A stretch of DNA of 64,000 nt from an uncultured Gammaproteobacteria bacterium (GTDB lineage Bacteria; Pseudomonadota; Gammaproteobacteria; Arenicellales; CAJQKF01). Shown piece by piece: positions 17,904 through 28,038 of the stretch; within the stretch, counting starts at the first letter, position 1, and every line of letters begins with the position of its first letter. Under the pieces are notes generated by a model. The model searched no databases. It worked only from the letters and a program-made list of their open reading frames with translations, and was not told the origin of the DNA. Both the position numbers and the translations under genes were made by a program. Location: the NCBI GenBank assembly GCA_905478855.1, contig CAJQKF010000021.1, positions 1 to 64,000 of the forward strand. The letters are read 5' to 3'.

Positions 17904-19781
17904 ATGATAAACGCTTACATTCGCCAGAGCTTTCCCAAAATTTGCGTATCAGCCTTTTGGATACTGCTATTTTTAATTTGCGCCTTGTTAATGCGGAATT
18001 TATTGATAACCGCATATATCGAATTTGACCTGGAAACTTCCCATTCTGATCAATTTGCTATTTATTGGGCGGGTAACGGTCAAGCATACAATGAATCCCG
18101 AGTAGCGCGTGCTCATCTAACACCACATCGAAAACAGTATGTTTTACCATTGGGTGATCTTAAAAAGATGTCTACGTTGCGTATCGACCCTACAGTAAGC
18201 CAGTCGTCTGTGCGTATTTCTAGAATAAGAATTCACCAATTCGGTTATGAAACCTCCCATTTATCACCTGAACAGGCTGCACAACAGTTCACCTTACGTA
18301 ACCAAGTATTGAAGGTTAACCCAACACGCAGCGGATTAGAAATATTTTCATCAGGTACCGATCCTCAGCTGGAATGGAACGTTAGTAAGCTCCAAAAATT
18401 AAAACTCCAGACGCCCTATGAAAGCATAATTATTCGTTCTATTCTTTTATTTACTTTATTCGTTTTCGTTTTCAAATGGACACGGCAATTCGATAAAGAA
18501 TATAACGTTGTTCCTTATGCAATGCTTGTTGCATTCATTTTGATGTTTAGCATGGCGAGTGTCAGCCGAATAAATGCGCATCCGGATGAGTATGTGCATG
18601 TGCTAGCTGCTCGCCACTATATCTCCAATCACAGCCCACCATCGGCTTGTGAGCCAGGAACCGAACACAGCTATAGTCCTTACGGCTTTTCCCGATTAAA
18701 TTCAACAGAAATTGCCTATTTTCTAACCGGGAAATATGCGGCTACGGTTGCATTTCTTCCGACAAAGGATATTTTCAAACTACGATTTTTCAATATTTCA
18801 CTATTTGCATTATTGTTGATTCTATCCATTCGTTCACATCCCTTTAGGCTGTTGTGCATTCCAATCCTTGCAATGCCACAAACATGGTATCTATTTAGTT
18901 ACGTAAACTCGGATGCTTTCGCCTTATTTACAGGCTTAATACTCACACAACAAATTATCGATCCTCGCAGTATATTGCGAACGCTCATCGATTCGGGAAG
19001 TCAGGTTAAGCATTTAAGTGGTTCACTTTTTCTTGGCCTTGTGCTTACCTGTTGTGCACTCATAAAGAAAAATTATTATGCGCTTGATCTATTTTTGGTT
19101 GGTTGGATTGCGTTGCAATATGCGCTGAGCTCACGTTCAATCCGAGAGGATGTGCTAAAGATCATCCCGGCCGTGATAATTGCCGGTGTTCTTTTTTCAT
19201 GTTGGATATTTGTTCACGAACAAGCAAATGATTTTGAGCGTAAACAACGTATCGTTGAATGCCAACAATCTAAGGTGCATTACCGCTATCGAGAAGATAC
19301 TCCACTAAAGGAGCAATATCATTCCCTATATTGGAAGGATAAAGGCTACCCGTTTAGTGATCTATTTAAAAATCATTGGGGAACCAAAATTTTTCAATCT
19401 GCTTTTGGTCACTTTGGGTACCTCGATATACAAGGACCACGTTACTATTATTCATTTTTATCCATCGTGTCGATACTTCTCTTACTCTATGTCATTATTG
19501 AAATATTGAGACAAGGAACCGTCAACCAAAAACTAACCCTGTTTATGGTTGTCGGAATGGGGATTTTGTTACTTTGCATAATCGCTTGGAAATCCTGGAC
19601 AAAAGACTTTCAACCCCAGGGGCGATATTTGTTCCCGATGATCCCGATTATTGGTCTTTTACTTGTTCACTGTCGAAAAATTTTGAAACCACGCGTGATC
19701 ACCAGTCTTATCTTACTGATGTTCATCGCGGGTATATTATTCTTTGTGCAGGTAGGTTTGGTAGAAATTCGAAGGGGTTAA
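17904..19781 (+). CDS. Polytopic membrane protein, DUF2142 / glycosyltransferase-like
   Basis: The 625-residue protein has a first membrane helix (about 13-35), then a beta-rich extracytoplasmic domain (about 36-165). About ten further helices follow, with an acidic motif NAHPDEYVHVLAARHYI after helix 3. The His-Pro-Asp-Glu motif in the first large loop resembles the catalytic loop of DUF2142 and GT-C glycosyltransferases. It probably transfers a lipid-linked sugar on the periplasmic side. It faces the convergent pyruvyl transferase gene and has no partner on its strand nearby. The family call is by motif and topology only. Confidence 0.65.
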   Translation: MINAYIRQSFPKICVSAFWILLFLICALLMRNLLITAYIEFDLETSHSDQFAIYWAGNGQAYNESRVARAHLTPHRKQYVLPLGDLKKMSTLRIDPTVSQSSVRISRIRIHQFGYETSHLSPEQAAQQFTLRNQVLKVNPTRSGLEIFSSGTDPQLEWNVSKLQKLKLQTPYESIIIRSILLFTLFVFVFKWTRQFDKEYNVVPYAMLVAFILMFSMASVSRINAHPDEYVHVLAARHYISNHSPPSACEPGTEHSYSPYGFSRLNSTEIAYFLTGKYAATVAFLPTKDIFKLRFFNISLFALLLILSIRSHPFRLLCIPILAMPQTWYLFSYVNSDAFALFTGLILTQQIIDPRSILRTLIDSGSQVKHLSGSLFLGLVLTCCALIKKNYYALDLFLVGWIALQYALSSRSIREDVLKIIPAVIIAGVLFSCWIFVHEQANDFERKQRIVECQQSKVHYRYREDTPLKEQYHSLYWKDKGYPFSDLFKNHWGTKIFQSAFGHFGYLDIQGPRYYYSFLSIVSILLLLYVIIEILRQGTVNQKLTLFMVVGMGILLLCIIAWKSWTKDFQPQGRYLFPMIPIIGLLLVHCRKILKPRVITSLILLMFIAGILFFVQVGLVEIRRG

Positions 19782-19856
19782 GTATACAAACGAAACCTCT
19801 TAAGCACTGCAGTTAAGCAATTACATCGCTTTAACTCCGTGTTACTTAATCCAATT

Positions 19857-21026
19857 TCAACTCAGATACTTTGCTAGTAACTTGGCACTGTCTCGAGCCT
19901 TGCGCTTTTCTTCTGTAACTAGGGGTATCAACTCCTGACTAATATTTTCCCTATCGTTCCAAACTTCCAAAATCTGTCCAAGAATATGATCTGGATCCAA
20001 GTTATCAAACGAAATAAATTTATCTTCTTGGCCAATAGTACGCATAAATCCCGTACTTTTTGGATATGAGGAAATATTCATCATCGGCGTATGCATAGCA
20101 GCCGAAAAAATAAGCGTATGAGTGCGTAATCCAACATGCATTTCAACCCGATCCAATAACCCGGTTAGATCCTCATAAGTATAGGTTTTATTGGAAACAA
20201 CTTTAATACGATCTTTGTGCTCACTAAATTTAATACACCGGTAGGTGTTATCCAGATCCATAGGTTGGGTGCATACAAATAGAATATCAACGTCCAATTT
20301 ATCAATCACACGATCAATAGACTGGCCCACCGTGCGGCAAAAGTCTTCCTGGGTGTAAGTTCCAGTCATACTCCAGTTGTCTATATAGGCATTAACATTA
20401 AACCCAACGGTACCCTTAGGGTTAGTAAAAAGGCCCTCAGTCTTAATTATATCTTCCAATGCCTGACCAGACGTCGGCTCTGTATTAAGTGCACAATCTG
20501 CATGACAAACTGTTTCCGGATGCCGCATGTTTAACTTTTCGAGTAATTCAATTGTTTGAACATCGCGAGTTATGACAAGATCACAAGCATCCATAACTTT
20601 CTGTAGTGCTTTCTTACCGTAAGGAAAATCAATCGGCCCAATCGAGCAGTTGTACATTACGATAGGAATGTTTTTGCGCTTACAAAATGGTGCAACTAAA
20701 GCTATCGAAGATAAGTTATTGAATAACGGATTATAAAATTTTCGATCAAAAAGAATGTTGTCACAAATTAACACAAGATCCGTATTAAGCATTGCATGAG
20801 CGAGCGGTATACCAAAGTTTTTAATTGCTCCGTACCACGGCAACAGTGGCACGGTTTTAATATTAAACTTACCAAAATGCTTATGTATAAAGCCCGGGTG
20901 TGTCGTTGTAATTTTAAACAACACATCTGGGTATACTTCCGAGATGTCTCGTAACATGTTGCCTAATATTGCGGCATCACCCGCGTTCCTTCCGGAATTG
21001 TTACCAAGAACGGTAATACGTTTCAT
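19857..21026 (-). CDS. Polysaccharide pyruvyl transferase family protein
   Basis: The 389-residue protein belongs to the PS_pyruv_trans family. It begins with ITVLGNNSGRNAGDAAILGN, the family's N-terminal glycine-rich motif. It also has the core VITRDVQTIELLEKLN and the C-terminal VGLRTHTLIFSAAMHTPMM, including the conserved histidine of the GLRxH region. Members transfer pyruvate from phosphoenolpyruvate as a ketal onto sugars of exopolysaccharides. It heads towards the end of a minus-strand run with an epimerase, a metallohydrolase-like protein and a GT4 enzyme spaced by only 6-27 bp, clearly one operon. Confidence 0.88.
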   Translation of the reverse strand: MKRITVLGNNSGRNAGDAAILGNMLRDISEVYPDVLFKITTTHPGFIHKHFGKFNIKTVPLLPWYGAIKNFGIPLAHAMLNTDLVLICDNILFDRKFYNPLFNNLSSIALVAPFCKRKNIPIVMYNCSIGPIDFPYGKKALQKVMDACDLVITRDVQTIELLEKLNMRHPETVCHADCALNTEPTSGQALEDIIKTEGLFTNPKGTVGFNVNAYIDNWSMTGTYTQEDFCRTVGQSIDRVIDKLDVDILFVCTQPMDLDNTYRCIKFSEHKDRIKVVSNKTYTYEDLTGLLDRVEMHVGLRTHTLIFSAAMHTPMMNISSYPKSTGFMRTIGQEDKFISFDNLDPDHILGQILEVWNDRENISQELIPLVTEEKRKARDSAKLLAKYLS

Positions 21027-21047
21027 AAAAAATCTCGAATAAAAATG

Positions 21048-22073
21048 TTAACCAAGTAAACCCTGATCCCTATACCAGAATGCAGTCTCTTCTAAACCCT
21101 TATCATTATCATAGATAAATTTGTAATTCAGTGTTTCTTTTATTTTCTGATTAGTAAACTGCCTATCTTTAGTATAGAAGTCCACCCGGCGTCGGTATAT
21201 AGGCGGCTGAATACCAAGTGGTGGACAAATAACACTGCAAATATCGGAGGCCCAATAAAACGGTTGAATAGGCAAGCGAACCGTACGAACCTTAAGACCC
21301 AATTTTTTTGCAATCACCTTAGACATGTCCTCGATAGAAATCGGGTCATCACTGGCAGCGATCAACGCTTGGCCCAATGCCGCTTTTTCCAGGCCGGATA
21401 ATAAAATGGTATTCGTAAGATCTTCGACATGGACCAGATGATACATACCCTTGCCCTTTCCCAGCATCAGTAAATAGCCTTTCTTGACCATACGGAATAT
21501 TTTCAACAGACGCATGTCACCCGGACCAAAAATAGGTGCAGGACGGATTATTGTATATGGAAAATTATTCTCATCCCCAAACTTTTTAATCCATTGTTCC
21601 CCTTCTAGTTTGGTTCGTTGATATCCGTCACCAGGAGAGAAACGATAATCTTCGTCCGCGCGCTCAACTTCGATGTGTCCATGCACACCCACAGTAGACA
21701 CATGCACAAAACACTTAAATTGCTCACTTCCCAGAACCTTATTTACCATCAACTGGGTACTATCCAAATGGACTGCTCTGAAGTCATCATCTGTTGATTT
21801 CTCTTCGCGAAAAGCGGCGGCTAGATGAAAAATATACTCTACTTTATCAACAGCGCGTTCAATCACTTCTGGGTCGAAAACATCGCCACGAAACCATTCC
21901 ACATCGCGAGCGGCTAAGTCACCCGTATCTGAGCTTTTTCGCGCGATAACACGCACACGTGCGCCAGCATCAAGAAGTTTGTGTGTTAAAACTCGACCCG
22001 TAAAACCTGTGGCACCGGTAACCAGTACAAGACGGTCGCGGTAAGTTTCAAGTCGTGATTCCATATCGTTCAT
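21048..22073 (-). CDS. NAD(P)-dependent sugar epimerase/dehydratase (extended SDR)
   Basis: The 341-residue protein has the nucleotide-binding motif VTGATGFTGRVL (about residues 18-29). It also has IFHLAAAF, the active-site YQRTKLEGE (Tyr-x-x-x-Lys, near residue 150) and the substrate-loop sequence IIRPAPIFGPGD. It is an extended short-chain dehydrogenase that would epimerise, dehydrate or reduce a nucleotide sugar. The exact substrate cannot be read from sequence. It lies in the minus-strand glycan operon, 21 bp upstream of the pyruvyl transferase gene. Confidence 0.88.
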   Translation of the reverse strand: MNDMESRLETYRDRLVLVTGATGFTGRVLTHKLLDAGARVRVIARKSSDTGDLAARDVEWFRGDVFDPEVIERAVDKVEYIFHLAAAFREEKSTDDDFRAVHLDSTQLMVNKVLGSEQFKCFVHVSTVGVHGHIEVERADEDYRFSPGDGYQRTKLEGEQWIKKFGDENNFPYTIIRPAPIFGPGDMRLLKIFRMVKKGYLLMLGKGKGMYHLVHVEDLTNTILLSGLEKAALGQALIAASDDPISIEDMSKVIAKKLGLKVRTVRLPIQPFYWASDICSVICPPLGIQPPIYRRRVDFYTKDRQFTNQKIKETLNYKFIYDNDKGLEETAFWYRDQGLLG

Positions 22074-22099
22074 AAAATTTCCAACGTTAAATAGTGTGA

Positions 22100-22888
22100 T
22101 CAGCCTGCGAGTTTATGTTTGATCATACGTTCAGCTACCGTATGAACTCCCAAGCGATTCGTCCCAGGACCTACATGAATATCTGGGTTCGACAACAAAG
22201 ACTGAAGTGACTGCTCTATCGAGTAATCATGAGGGCATACTATTTTTGAAAAATAGGAACCTGGCCTGCACTCTTCACCACCAAAAGGTAGTGGATCCGA
22301 ACCGGCGAGGACTCGAAAACCCCTTTTCTCAGCGGCCCGCATTATAAACGGAGTTGACCACCCAATGGGCCGTAAACTTGTATCGCCCAATGCGATTTGC
22401 TGTGGAGTGAACTCATCCAATAAACTTGTTACGATTTTACCACGATTACCAAACCACTTCCCGACTGCCCAAGCAACCACGGGAATTCCGTTATTTTGTA
22501 ATATAGACTTTACGGTCGCTGAAGCGCTAGCGCCTTCCGTGACACGACCACGCATATTGAGCGCCAATATCTCAATATTTTCGGACGTCACGATTTGCTG
22601 CCCGGCAATAATATGTAGCTCTCTGCCATCACTATCAATTAACTTTTGAACAGTCGTTGATGCTGTGGGTTCAACTTTAAAAAAATCACGAACTTCTGAT
22701 AATCCACCGGTTTCTAGCTCGTCATACAAATTACAGTCATAGCGCTCGGTTATACACGCCAAATATTTTCCGCTCGGAAATATTGCTGACATATTATTTA
22801 ATGCTGCTTTAAAACTGTTTAGCGCATTATGGAAAGGATAAATATGAATATGGCTATCAAAGAGCAATGTTTGGGTATTTTGAGCCAT
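22100..22888 (-). CDS. Metal-dependent hydrolase-like (PHP/amidohydrolase-type) protein of unknown function
   Basis: A 262-residue protein. The N-terminal LLFDSHIHIYP has the His-x-His of TIM-barrel metallohydrolases. Later QIALGDTSLRPIGW and VLAGSDPLPFGG supply acidic residues at positions typical of the metal site. Other family histidines are not obvious, so activity is uncertain. It is 6 bp from the GT4 gene upstream and 27 bp from the epimerase gene downstream, which ties it to glycan synthesis. A phosphatase or deacetylase acting on a sugar intermediate is one possibility. I do not recognise a named family. Confidence 0.55.
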   Translation of the reverse strand: MAQNTQTLLFDSHIHIYPFHNALNSFKAALNNMSAIFPSGKYLACITERYDCNLYDELETGGLSEVRDFFKVEPTASTTVQKLIDSDGRELHIIAGQQIVTSENIEILALNMRGRVTEGASASATVKSILQNNGIPVVAWAVGKWFGNRGKIVTSLLDEFTPQQIALGDTSLRPIGWSTPFIMRAAEKRGFRVLAGSDPLPFGGEECRPGSYFSKIVCPHDYSIEQSLQSLLSNPDIHVGPGTNRLGVHTVAERMIKHKLAG

Positions 22889-22893
22889 AAATA

Positions 22894-24057
22894 TTACACG
22901 TGAAAAGATTGATAGACGGTCTCGAGTTGATTTTGAAAGACACGAAAATTAAACGTAGTCTCATATCGTTCCCGACCATTATTCGCTAAACGGCCACGTT
23001 CGACTGGGTCCACTACAAGACCACAGATTTCGTCGGCGAAATGCGTTGGCGTGTATTCACATAATTTTGCACAATCCCGATCGAGGATGAGACGATTGGC
23101 ATCAGTATCTGTTGCGACTATTGCTGTACCCGCTTTGAAATAATCGAGTATTTTCAGGGGCGTATTAATACCTGCACGACGAGGAGCCAATACAATGTCA
23201 GATGCAGACAGCCAGTTTGGGAGTTCATCAGGATCGATTCTTCCCGCGAATACCACCCGTTTAGCATAACTACCGAGTTGCTTACTATAAGATTCAATCT
23301 CAGTAGTTGATCCACCAATCACGACAAAACGCACACTTGGTGCGGCATCCAACACCAACGGTATGGTCTTGAATAATAAATCGATCCCTTGATACTCCGC
23401 AAAAGAACCCACGTAGGTGACCAATATCGAGTCGTCTTTTTGCATCAATGAATCACGTATCAAGCCTACCTGCATGCTGTCGCTCTCAACTAACGACGAT
23501 GGAATATCCGAAATGCAGTACGTTGGAGTATTCGGGGCATAACGCTTCGCCTGATCGGCAAGTCCGGGGCCTGTCGCAATTACCGCATCCGAATGTCTCG
23601 CGGTAAAAGCCTCTAGTTGACGATAAACACTCATTATTATATTTCGTAAACCCTTCTTTTTATAAGATGCGGGGTCGGAATGTTTTTCATAAACACAGCG
23701 GGCCCTAATAATACGACTTATCAACCAGGCAATACTTCCGCCTTCTTCAGTTCCATGCACGACGTCGTATCGCCGGCTAATCGCCAACTGGATTCCTTTC
23801 AACAGAAGAAAAAAATCAAAAATTAATTTTGGTAATGACGGCCCGATTGATAAGGACTTTACCCCAGGAATTGACCATGTTCTGATTACACGTGATCTAA
23901 TTTCGGGTGCATCCTGGCCAATCGGAGGCGCTAACAGATCGACCTCGTATCCCATCGATTCCAAAGCAAGAACATTAAATTTGACACGAATTGAACTCCC
24001 GCGCCACTCAAAGAACGGTTGCGTAGATATAAACAGCACCCGAGCAGGCTTATGCAT
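22894..24057 (-). CDS. Group 1 glycosyltransferase (GT4 fold)
   Basis: The ATG at 24057 gives 387 residues beginning HKPARVLFISTQPFFEWRGS, the normal start of a GT-B enzyme; the reading upstream of it is a poor N-terminus. It has an N-terminal Rossmann half with RGSSIRVKFNVLALESMGYEVDL split over two strands. The C-terminal donor-binding half contains VTYVGSFAEYQGIDLL, VFAGRIDPDELPNWLSASD and the LAPRRAGINTPLKILDY motif. It should transfer a sugar from a nucleotide donor to a growing lipid-linked glycan. It is the first gene of the minus-strand glycan operon, after a gap of about 100 bp. Confidence 0.9.
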   Translation of the reverse strand: MHKPARVLFISTQPFFEWRGSSIRVKFNVLALESMGYEVDLLAPPIGQDAPEIRSRVIRTWSIPGVKSLSIGPSLPKLIFDFFLLLKGIQLAISRRYDVVHGTEEGGSIAWLISRIIRARCVYEKHSDPASYKKKGLRNIIMSVYRQLEAFTARHSDAVIATGPGLADQAKRYAPNTPTYCISDIPSSLVESDSMQVGLIRDSLMQKDDSILVTYVGSFAEYQGIDLLFKTIPLVLDAAPSVRFVVIGGSTTEIESYSKQLGSYAKRVVFAGRIDPDELPNWLSASDIVLAPRRAGINTPLKILDYFKAGTAIVATDTDANRLILDRDCAKLCEYTPTHFADEICGLVVDPVERGRLANNGRERYETTFNFRVFQNQLETVYQSFHV

Positions 24058-24155
24058 GCAGCTTTTTTCCTCTAAACGGAAGACGTAGAACTCCACTAAG
24101 GGAGATTACGAGTTCCGTAAGAATTACGAATAACTAGTGAGGTTTTTGAAATCGA

Positions 24156-26198
24156 CTAGAGATCCTTGCTTAAAGTAAACATTATCGCTTTCTCATCTGG
24201 CGAATCCTTGTCGTGATAAGCTTCGCTTCTATAGAGCATATGAGAGCCAAGCTGCATATCTTTTCCAATATTTGTCCGATAATAAAGTTCAGTAATCTGC
24301 TCACGGCCGTCTGGGTTTAAACTGAACCGGTCCCGAGATTTAAAAATAGTGCCCGCATTGTCCCTAGCAAAAGGCACATCAGAATCAACAGAACCACTGA
24401 TCACTCGCAAAGGCTGGAATATTCCGATGCCGAATGCATCATTTTTACTAAACACTGATGTACTCACCATACCCAGCCCAAAACTGTCTGTTTCGATAGC
24501 AGAAAAATCTTTTAAGAGCCCGTTTTCCTGCTCCTTCACGTCAGTTACACCGCGTGTGTAGGTACCAATTAATGAGGTAGACCGCCCCATTCTGTACTGG
24601 CCTGAAACACCAACCGATAAAGTCTTCGCGGAATCAACACTAAAGGCACCACTAGAGGAGCCACCGAATAGACTTCCCTGCTCATCCAAACGACCCAACT
24701 GAAAACCAACACCCACCTTGTTATTTTCATAACTGGTTTCAACCATCACGCTTTCACTTTTTAATCCCCAGCGTTCCTCGTCGTCTAAAGAGGCCAAACC
24801 GAATTTAACATTAGTATTATTTCCAGGTTTAAAACTGAATACAGAGCTAAGTCCTTCTTCGGTAAAACCCATTAGCGGCGCAGCCATGGTACTACTATTA
24901 ATAAACCGAACTTGATCTATTACGTCTGGCAACACCGATTGAATACCAAACTGCCCTTTCAGACCTTCATTCAATCCAAAAGACATTCGTTTGCCGTCAC
25001 TGTAAACAGTATGAAAACTTAGACTTACGTCATCAATTTGGTTTGCATCGAAAATATTTTTAACCATAGAATCATTTGTGTCACCGGTACGAATTACCGC
25101 ATAGCTTTGCACATCTTCAGTTGCTGTAGTCACTACAGTGTGCTGGTTACTTTTAAGATTGGCCATTAACAGATTCAAATTAGGTGTTGCATCTCTTTTC
25201 GGTGCAACGGCAGTTAAATCCATCACATAACCACGCCCAAATTGATCAAGTATTAACGTCTTTTTAAGTTTTTTGTCTTTCTTCATTAATGCGTAAATAC
25301 CGGCACCGATTACGAGCGCGCCGCCAGCAGCAGCACCACCAGCAGACGATGAACTGCTTGCTGAATCACCTGTTGCTACAGTCGTTGTTCCAATTGCTGC
25401 TAGTGCCGCTGAAGGATTCAATAAGCCATGACCATACACACCATCAACACCAGGTGCACCTGCATCGGTTGCCGAAATCTTTAAAATTTCGACAATTTGC
25501 GCTGGGCTTAAAAATCCAGCGGCAGATTTCACTCGCGCCGCAGTTGCAGCCACACGCGCGATTGAAAACGAATTTCCAAACGTCGCGGATCGTGGAGAAG
25601 ACCCTAGAGCAGCTATAGCATGGCTAGCGAATTCTGCTCCAGGTCGATTCGAACTGGACGCTATCGTGCTATCGGACTTGAGAGTAACAGCTACGATACC
25701 ACCACCCAACAGAAACGGCACCAGACGCGCAGTGTTTTGAAGCGTTTCAGCTCCTGCATTACCCGCGTTTATTACGACAACCGTATCGTTGGCCACAGCA
25801 ACCTGTAAGCGACCAACATCCATGGGTTGCAAACGATTAATGGCAAGAACTTTTACACGAGGATCGGCGTTAGCAAAATCCATAGCCGCTTGACCGTTAA
25901 CCAAAGTCATATCAGCCGATGTTCGTTCATAAGTCTTCAAGAACAATATCTGCTGGCCAGGCGCACTGTCATTGAAAATTTTCGCCTGATTTGTTCCGTG
26001 CAAATGAGGTGACTGATCGTCAGGATCGGCATCGTTATTTACGAAGTCAAAGCCCCCGACTCTTACTCCGGCTAGATCCGAACCCTGAATTCCAGTATCC
26101 AGAAACGCAGTAACGACTGCATTAGCTCCACTAGGAAGAAGACCCACACATAATAGTACGGCACTTAGGGTTGAGTTACGTATTGCAAACATGTCCAT
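24156..26198 (-). CDS. Subtilase-like secreted protein with a C-terminal barrel-like domain (S8 autotransporter-like)
   Basis: The 680-residue protein has a Sec signal peptide ending about residue 27. The S8 peptidase fold then shows Asp34 (AFLDTGI), His67 (HLHGT), an oxyanion asparagine in INAGNAG (about 144-147) and Ser210 in FGNSFSIARVAA. The usual GTSMAxP is altered here, with no Pro. A Ser/Gly/Ala-rich stretch and one hydrophobic segment (about 280-305), then KKDKKLKK, separate it from an approximately 350-residue domain. That domain is rich in alternating strands and ends in a terminal Leu (SKDL), like an outer-membrane barrel. It resembles S8 autotransporters but is unusually compact. 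It stands alone between two glycan transcription units. Confidence 0.7.
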   Translation of the reverse strand: MDMFAIRNSTLSAVLLCVGLLPSGANAVVTAFLDTGIQGSDLAGVRVGGFDFVNNDADPDDQSPHLHGTNQAKIFNDSAPGQQILFLKTYERTSADMTLVNGQAAMDFANADPRVKVLAINRLQPMDVGRLQVAVANDTVVVINAGNAGAETLQNTARLVPFLLGGGIVAVTLKSDSTIASSSNRPGAEFASHAIAALGSSPRSATFGNSFSIARVAATAARVKSAAGFLSPAQIVEILKISATDAGAPGVDGVYGHGLLNPSAALAAIGTTTVATGDSASSSSSAGGAAAGGALVIGAGIYALMKKDKKLKKTLILDQFGRGYVMDLTAVAPKRDATPNLNLLMANLKSNQHTVVTTATEDVQSYAVIRTGDTNDSMVKNIFDANQIDDVSLSFHTVYSDGKRMSFGLNEGLKGQFGIQSVLPDVIDQVRFINSSTMAAPLMGFTEEGLSSVFSFKPGNNTNVKFGLASLDDEERWGLKSESVMVETSYENNKVGVGFQLGRLDEQGSLFGGSSSGAFSVDSAKTLSVGVSGQYRMGRSTSLIGTYTRGVTDVKEQENGLLKDFSAIETDSFGLGMVSTSVFSKNDAFGIGIFQPLRVISGSVDSDVPFARDNAGTIFKSRDRFSLNPDGREQITELYYRTNIGKDMQLGSHMLYRSEAYHDKDSPDEKAIMFTLSKDL

Positions 26199-26358
26199 TC
26201 TAAAATTTTCACCTCATGATCACCAGGATATCCAGAATTTACTAAAATCATCCTAAATTGTTCAATCTACTACTCAATTCTACTTTAATTTACAAAATAT
26301 CAATAGGTCATCACTGTAAATAATATGTACGTAAATGGTGCGAGAGAGGAAACAGCCA

Positions 26359-27891
26359 TCAGTCGTCTGCGGTATAGTAAACCCGAAGTTCATCCCCGCG
26401 ATCACCCGCAAAAATTTTTATGGGTTCTTGATCCAGAGACTTCTCGACAATTTCGCGCAACTCGTTGTCGTGCTTTGTTAGATAAACAAATACATAATCT
26501 TTCCATTGCCACAGGTTGGTGTTAAGCCAAGTTGCAAACTGTCCGGGGTCTGCTATCAATACCCGATAGTCACGATATCTATTTGCATAAAAAAGAAATT
26601 TCGGATCGTTAGATATTATTCGGGCATTATCCTCAATATTTTCGCGGGCCCAACTCCCAGCAACTTGTAAATACTTCTTATGACTGAACGAATCCAACCC
26701 TTCAACAGCATTAACCAACAGTAATAAAACAACCGATGATCTAATCAAAAACGTCTTCCAAACCTTAGCCGTTTTACCCTTTGCATGGAGTAAATGTTCA
26801 ATAGTAAAAGGCACTGCTAGTATCAAAGTTAAACTTAGTGCTATTGGATAGCGTGAGGCAATAAAAAACTTAATTGAAACAAACGTCAGTAACACAATAA
26901 GCTGCAGACTTAAAATAATTGTAAAAACACGCCTTACACCAGGCACCTGAGTGGGTATTACCTGTCTATGTCGCCAAGCATAAATTAATAAGATTAAAAA
27001 AGGCGCCGTAATTGCCTCAGCTGTTTCCTTGATCACTATCCAAAACACAGTAACCACCATTAAAATCCAGCTGAGGATGTACGAACCATCGTTTAATCGA
27101 TTTGTTTGAACAAATTGCACGTTTTTCTGTATTTCAATCCAAACCTGGCTTCCGGCCAGAGAAAGAACTTCAAATGGTCTAGATAATATTACCCACCTGC
27201 TTTGATCCCCATCCGGTTGGTAAATCCACCAACCGTAAAAAACACCAAGAGCCAAAATGGCTAAGCAGAGATAGGCAAACAGAACACCACCGCGACGTCC
27301 ACGGTCCACCCGACGGTATATGTAAATAATAGGAAAAATAAAGACAAGGAGTGCCGCCTCGACGCGAAATAGCGACGCCAGCAACAATAGAACCAATGCA
27401 GAAATCAACGGTAAACCACGACGCGTTGTGGCGTACAACAACAGATTCCAGATTGCAAACATATAGCAAGCCAGATACAACGAATCCCGAATCAAGAATG
27501 AGCGAAACTCATTGATTCCCGGATAGATCAGAATAGTAATGAGCGCATACCAAAGCACCCGGCCGCGAGCACCGAGCGTATGGGTGACCGCTAGAAAAGC
27601 AAAAACCAACAAACCGAAGCCAATAGTCGTAACTATATGTGCTGACGTTTTAAATTCAGTTCCTGTCACCAATTGAACCAAATAAACTAGCGCCGAATAG
27701 GCTGGCCACTTAAAGGTTTGGAATGCTTCCTGCCATTGACCAGACGCAATATATTCTGCGGTAAGAATATAATGAACGCCGTCGTTGTTAATAACGGGAT
27801 CAATGTGCAACGACCATAAAGTCAGCGCGATACTTCCAAAAACACCCGCAACCAACAACCAGAGATTCGATTTGAAACATGATTCGTTCAC
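26359..27891 (-). CDS. GT39-like (ArnT/PMT-type) integral membrane glycosyltransferase
   Basis: The 510-residue protein reads from a GTG start; no ATG is suitably placed upstream. After the first helix comes an acidic loop, DPVINNDGVHYILTAEYIA, typical of GT-C fold enzymes. About ten further hydrophobic helices follow, with KWPAYSALVYL and an extracytoplasmic C-terminal part of about 110 residues. GT39/ArnT enzymes use polyprenyl-phosphate sugars on the periplasmic face. This is the second such large membrane protein in the locus; the other is at 17904-19781. The donor and acceptor are unknown. Confidence 0.65.
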   Translation of the reverse strand: MNESCFKSNLWLLVAGVFGSIALTLWSLHIDPVINNDGVHYILTAEYIASGQWQEAFQTFKWPAYSALVYLVQLVTGTEFKTSAHIVTTIGFGLLVFAFLAVTHTLGARGRVLWYALITILIYPGINEFRSFLIRDSLYLACYMFAIWNLLLYATTRRGLPLISALVLLLLASLFRVEAALLVFIFPIIYIYRRVDRGRRGGVLFAYLCLAILALGVFYGWWIYQPDGDQSRWVILSRPFEVLSLAGSQVWIEIQKNVQFVQTNRLNDGSYILSWILMVVTVFWIVIKETAEAITAPFLILLIYAWRHRQVIPTQVPGVRRVFTIILSLQLIVLLTFVSIKFFIASRYPIALSLTLILAVPFTIEHLLHAKGKTAKVWKTFLIRSSVVLLLLVNAVEGLDSFSHKKYLQVAGSWARENIEDNARIISNDPKFLFYANRYRDYRVLIADPGQFATWLNTNLWQWKDYVFVYLTKHDNELREIVEKSLDQEPIKIFAGDRGDELRVYYTADD

Positions 27892-28038
27892 GTTTTATTT
27901 GACCCGTGTAGAGATGTGAAACCCAATGTACCCTGACAAGTAAAAACAGATGGGATAGTATATCCGAAAACTTGACGCATCCGCCCAATCTTTAGCCATG
28001 CGTTCTATACCTTTTGTCACTTTCTACAGAGCCTATCA

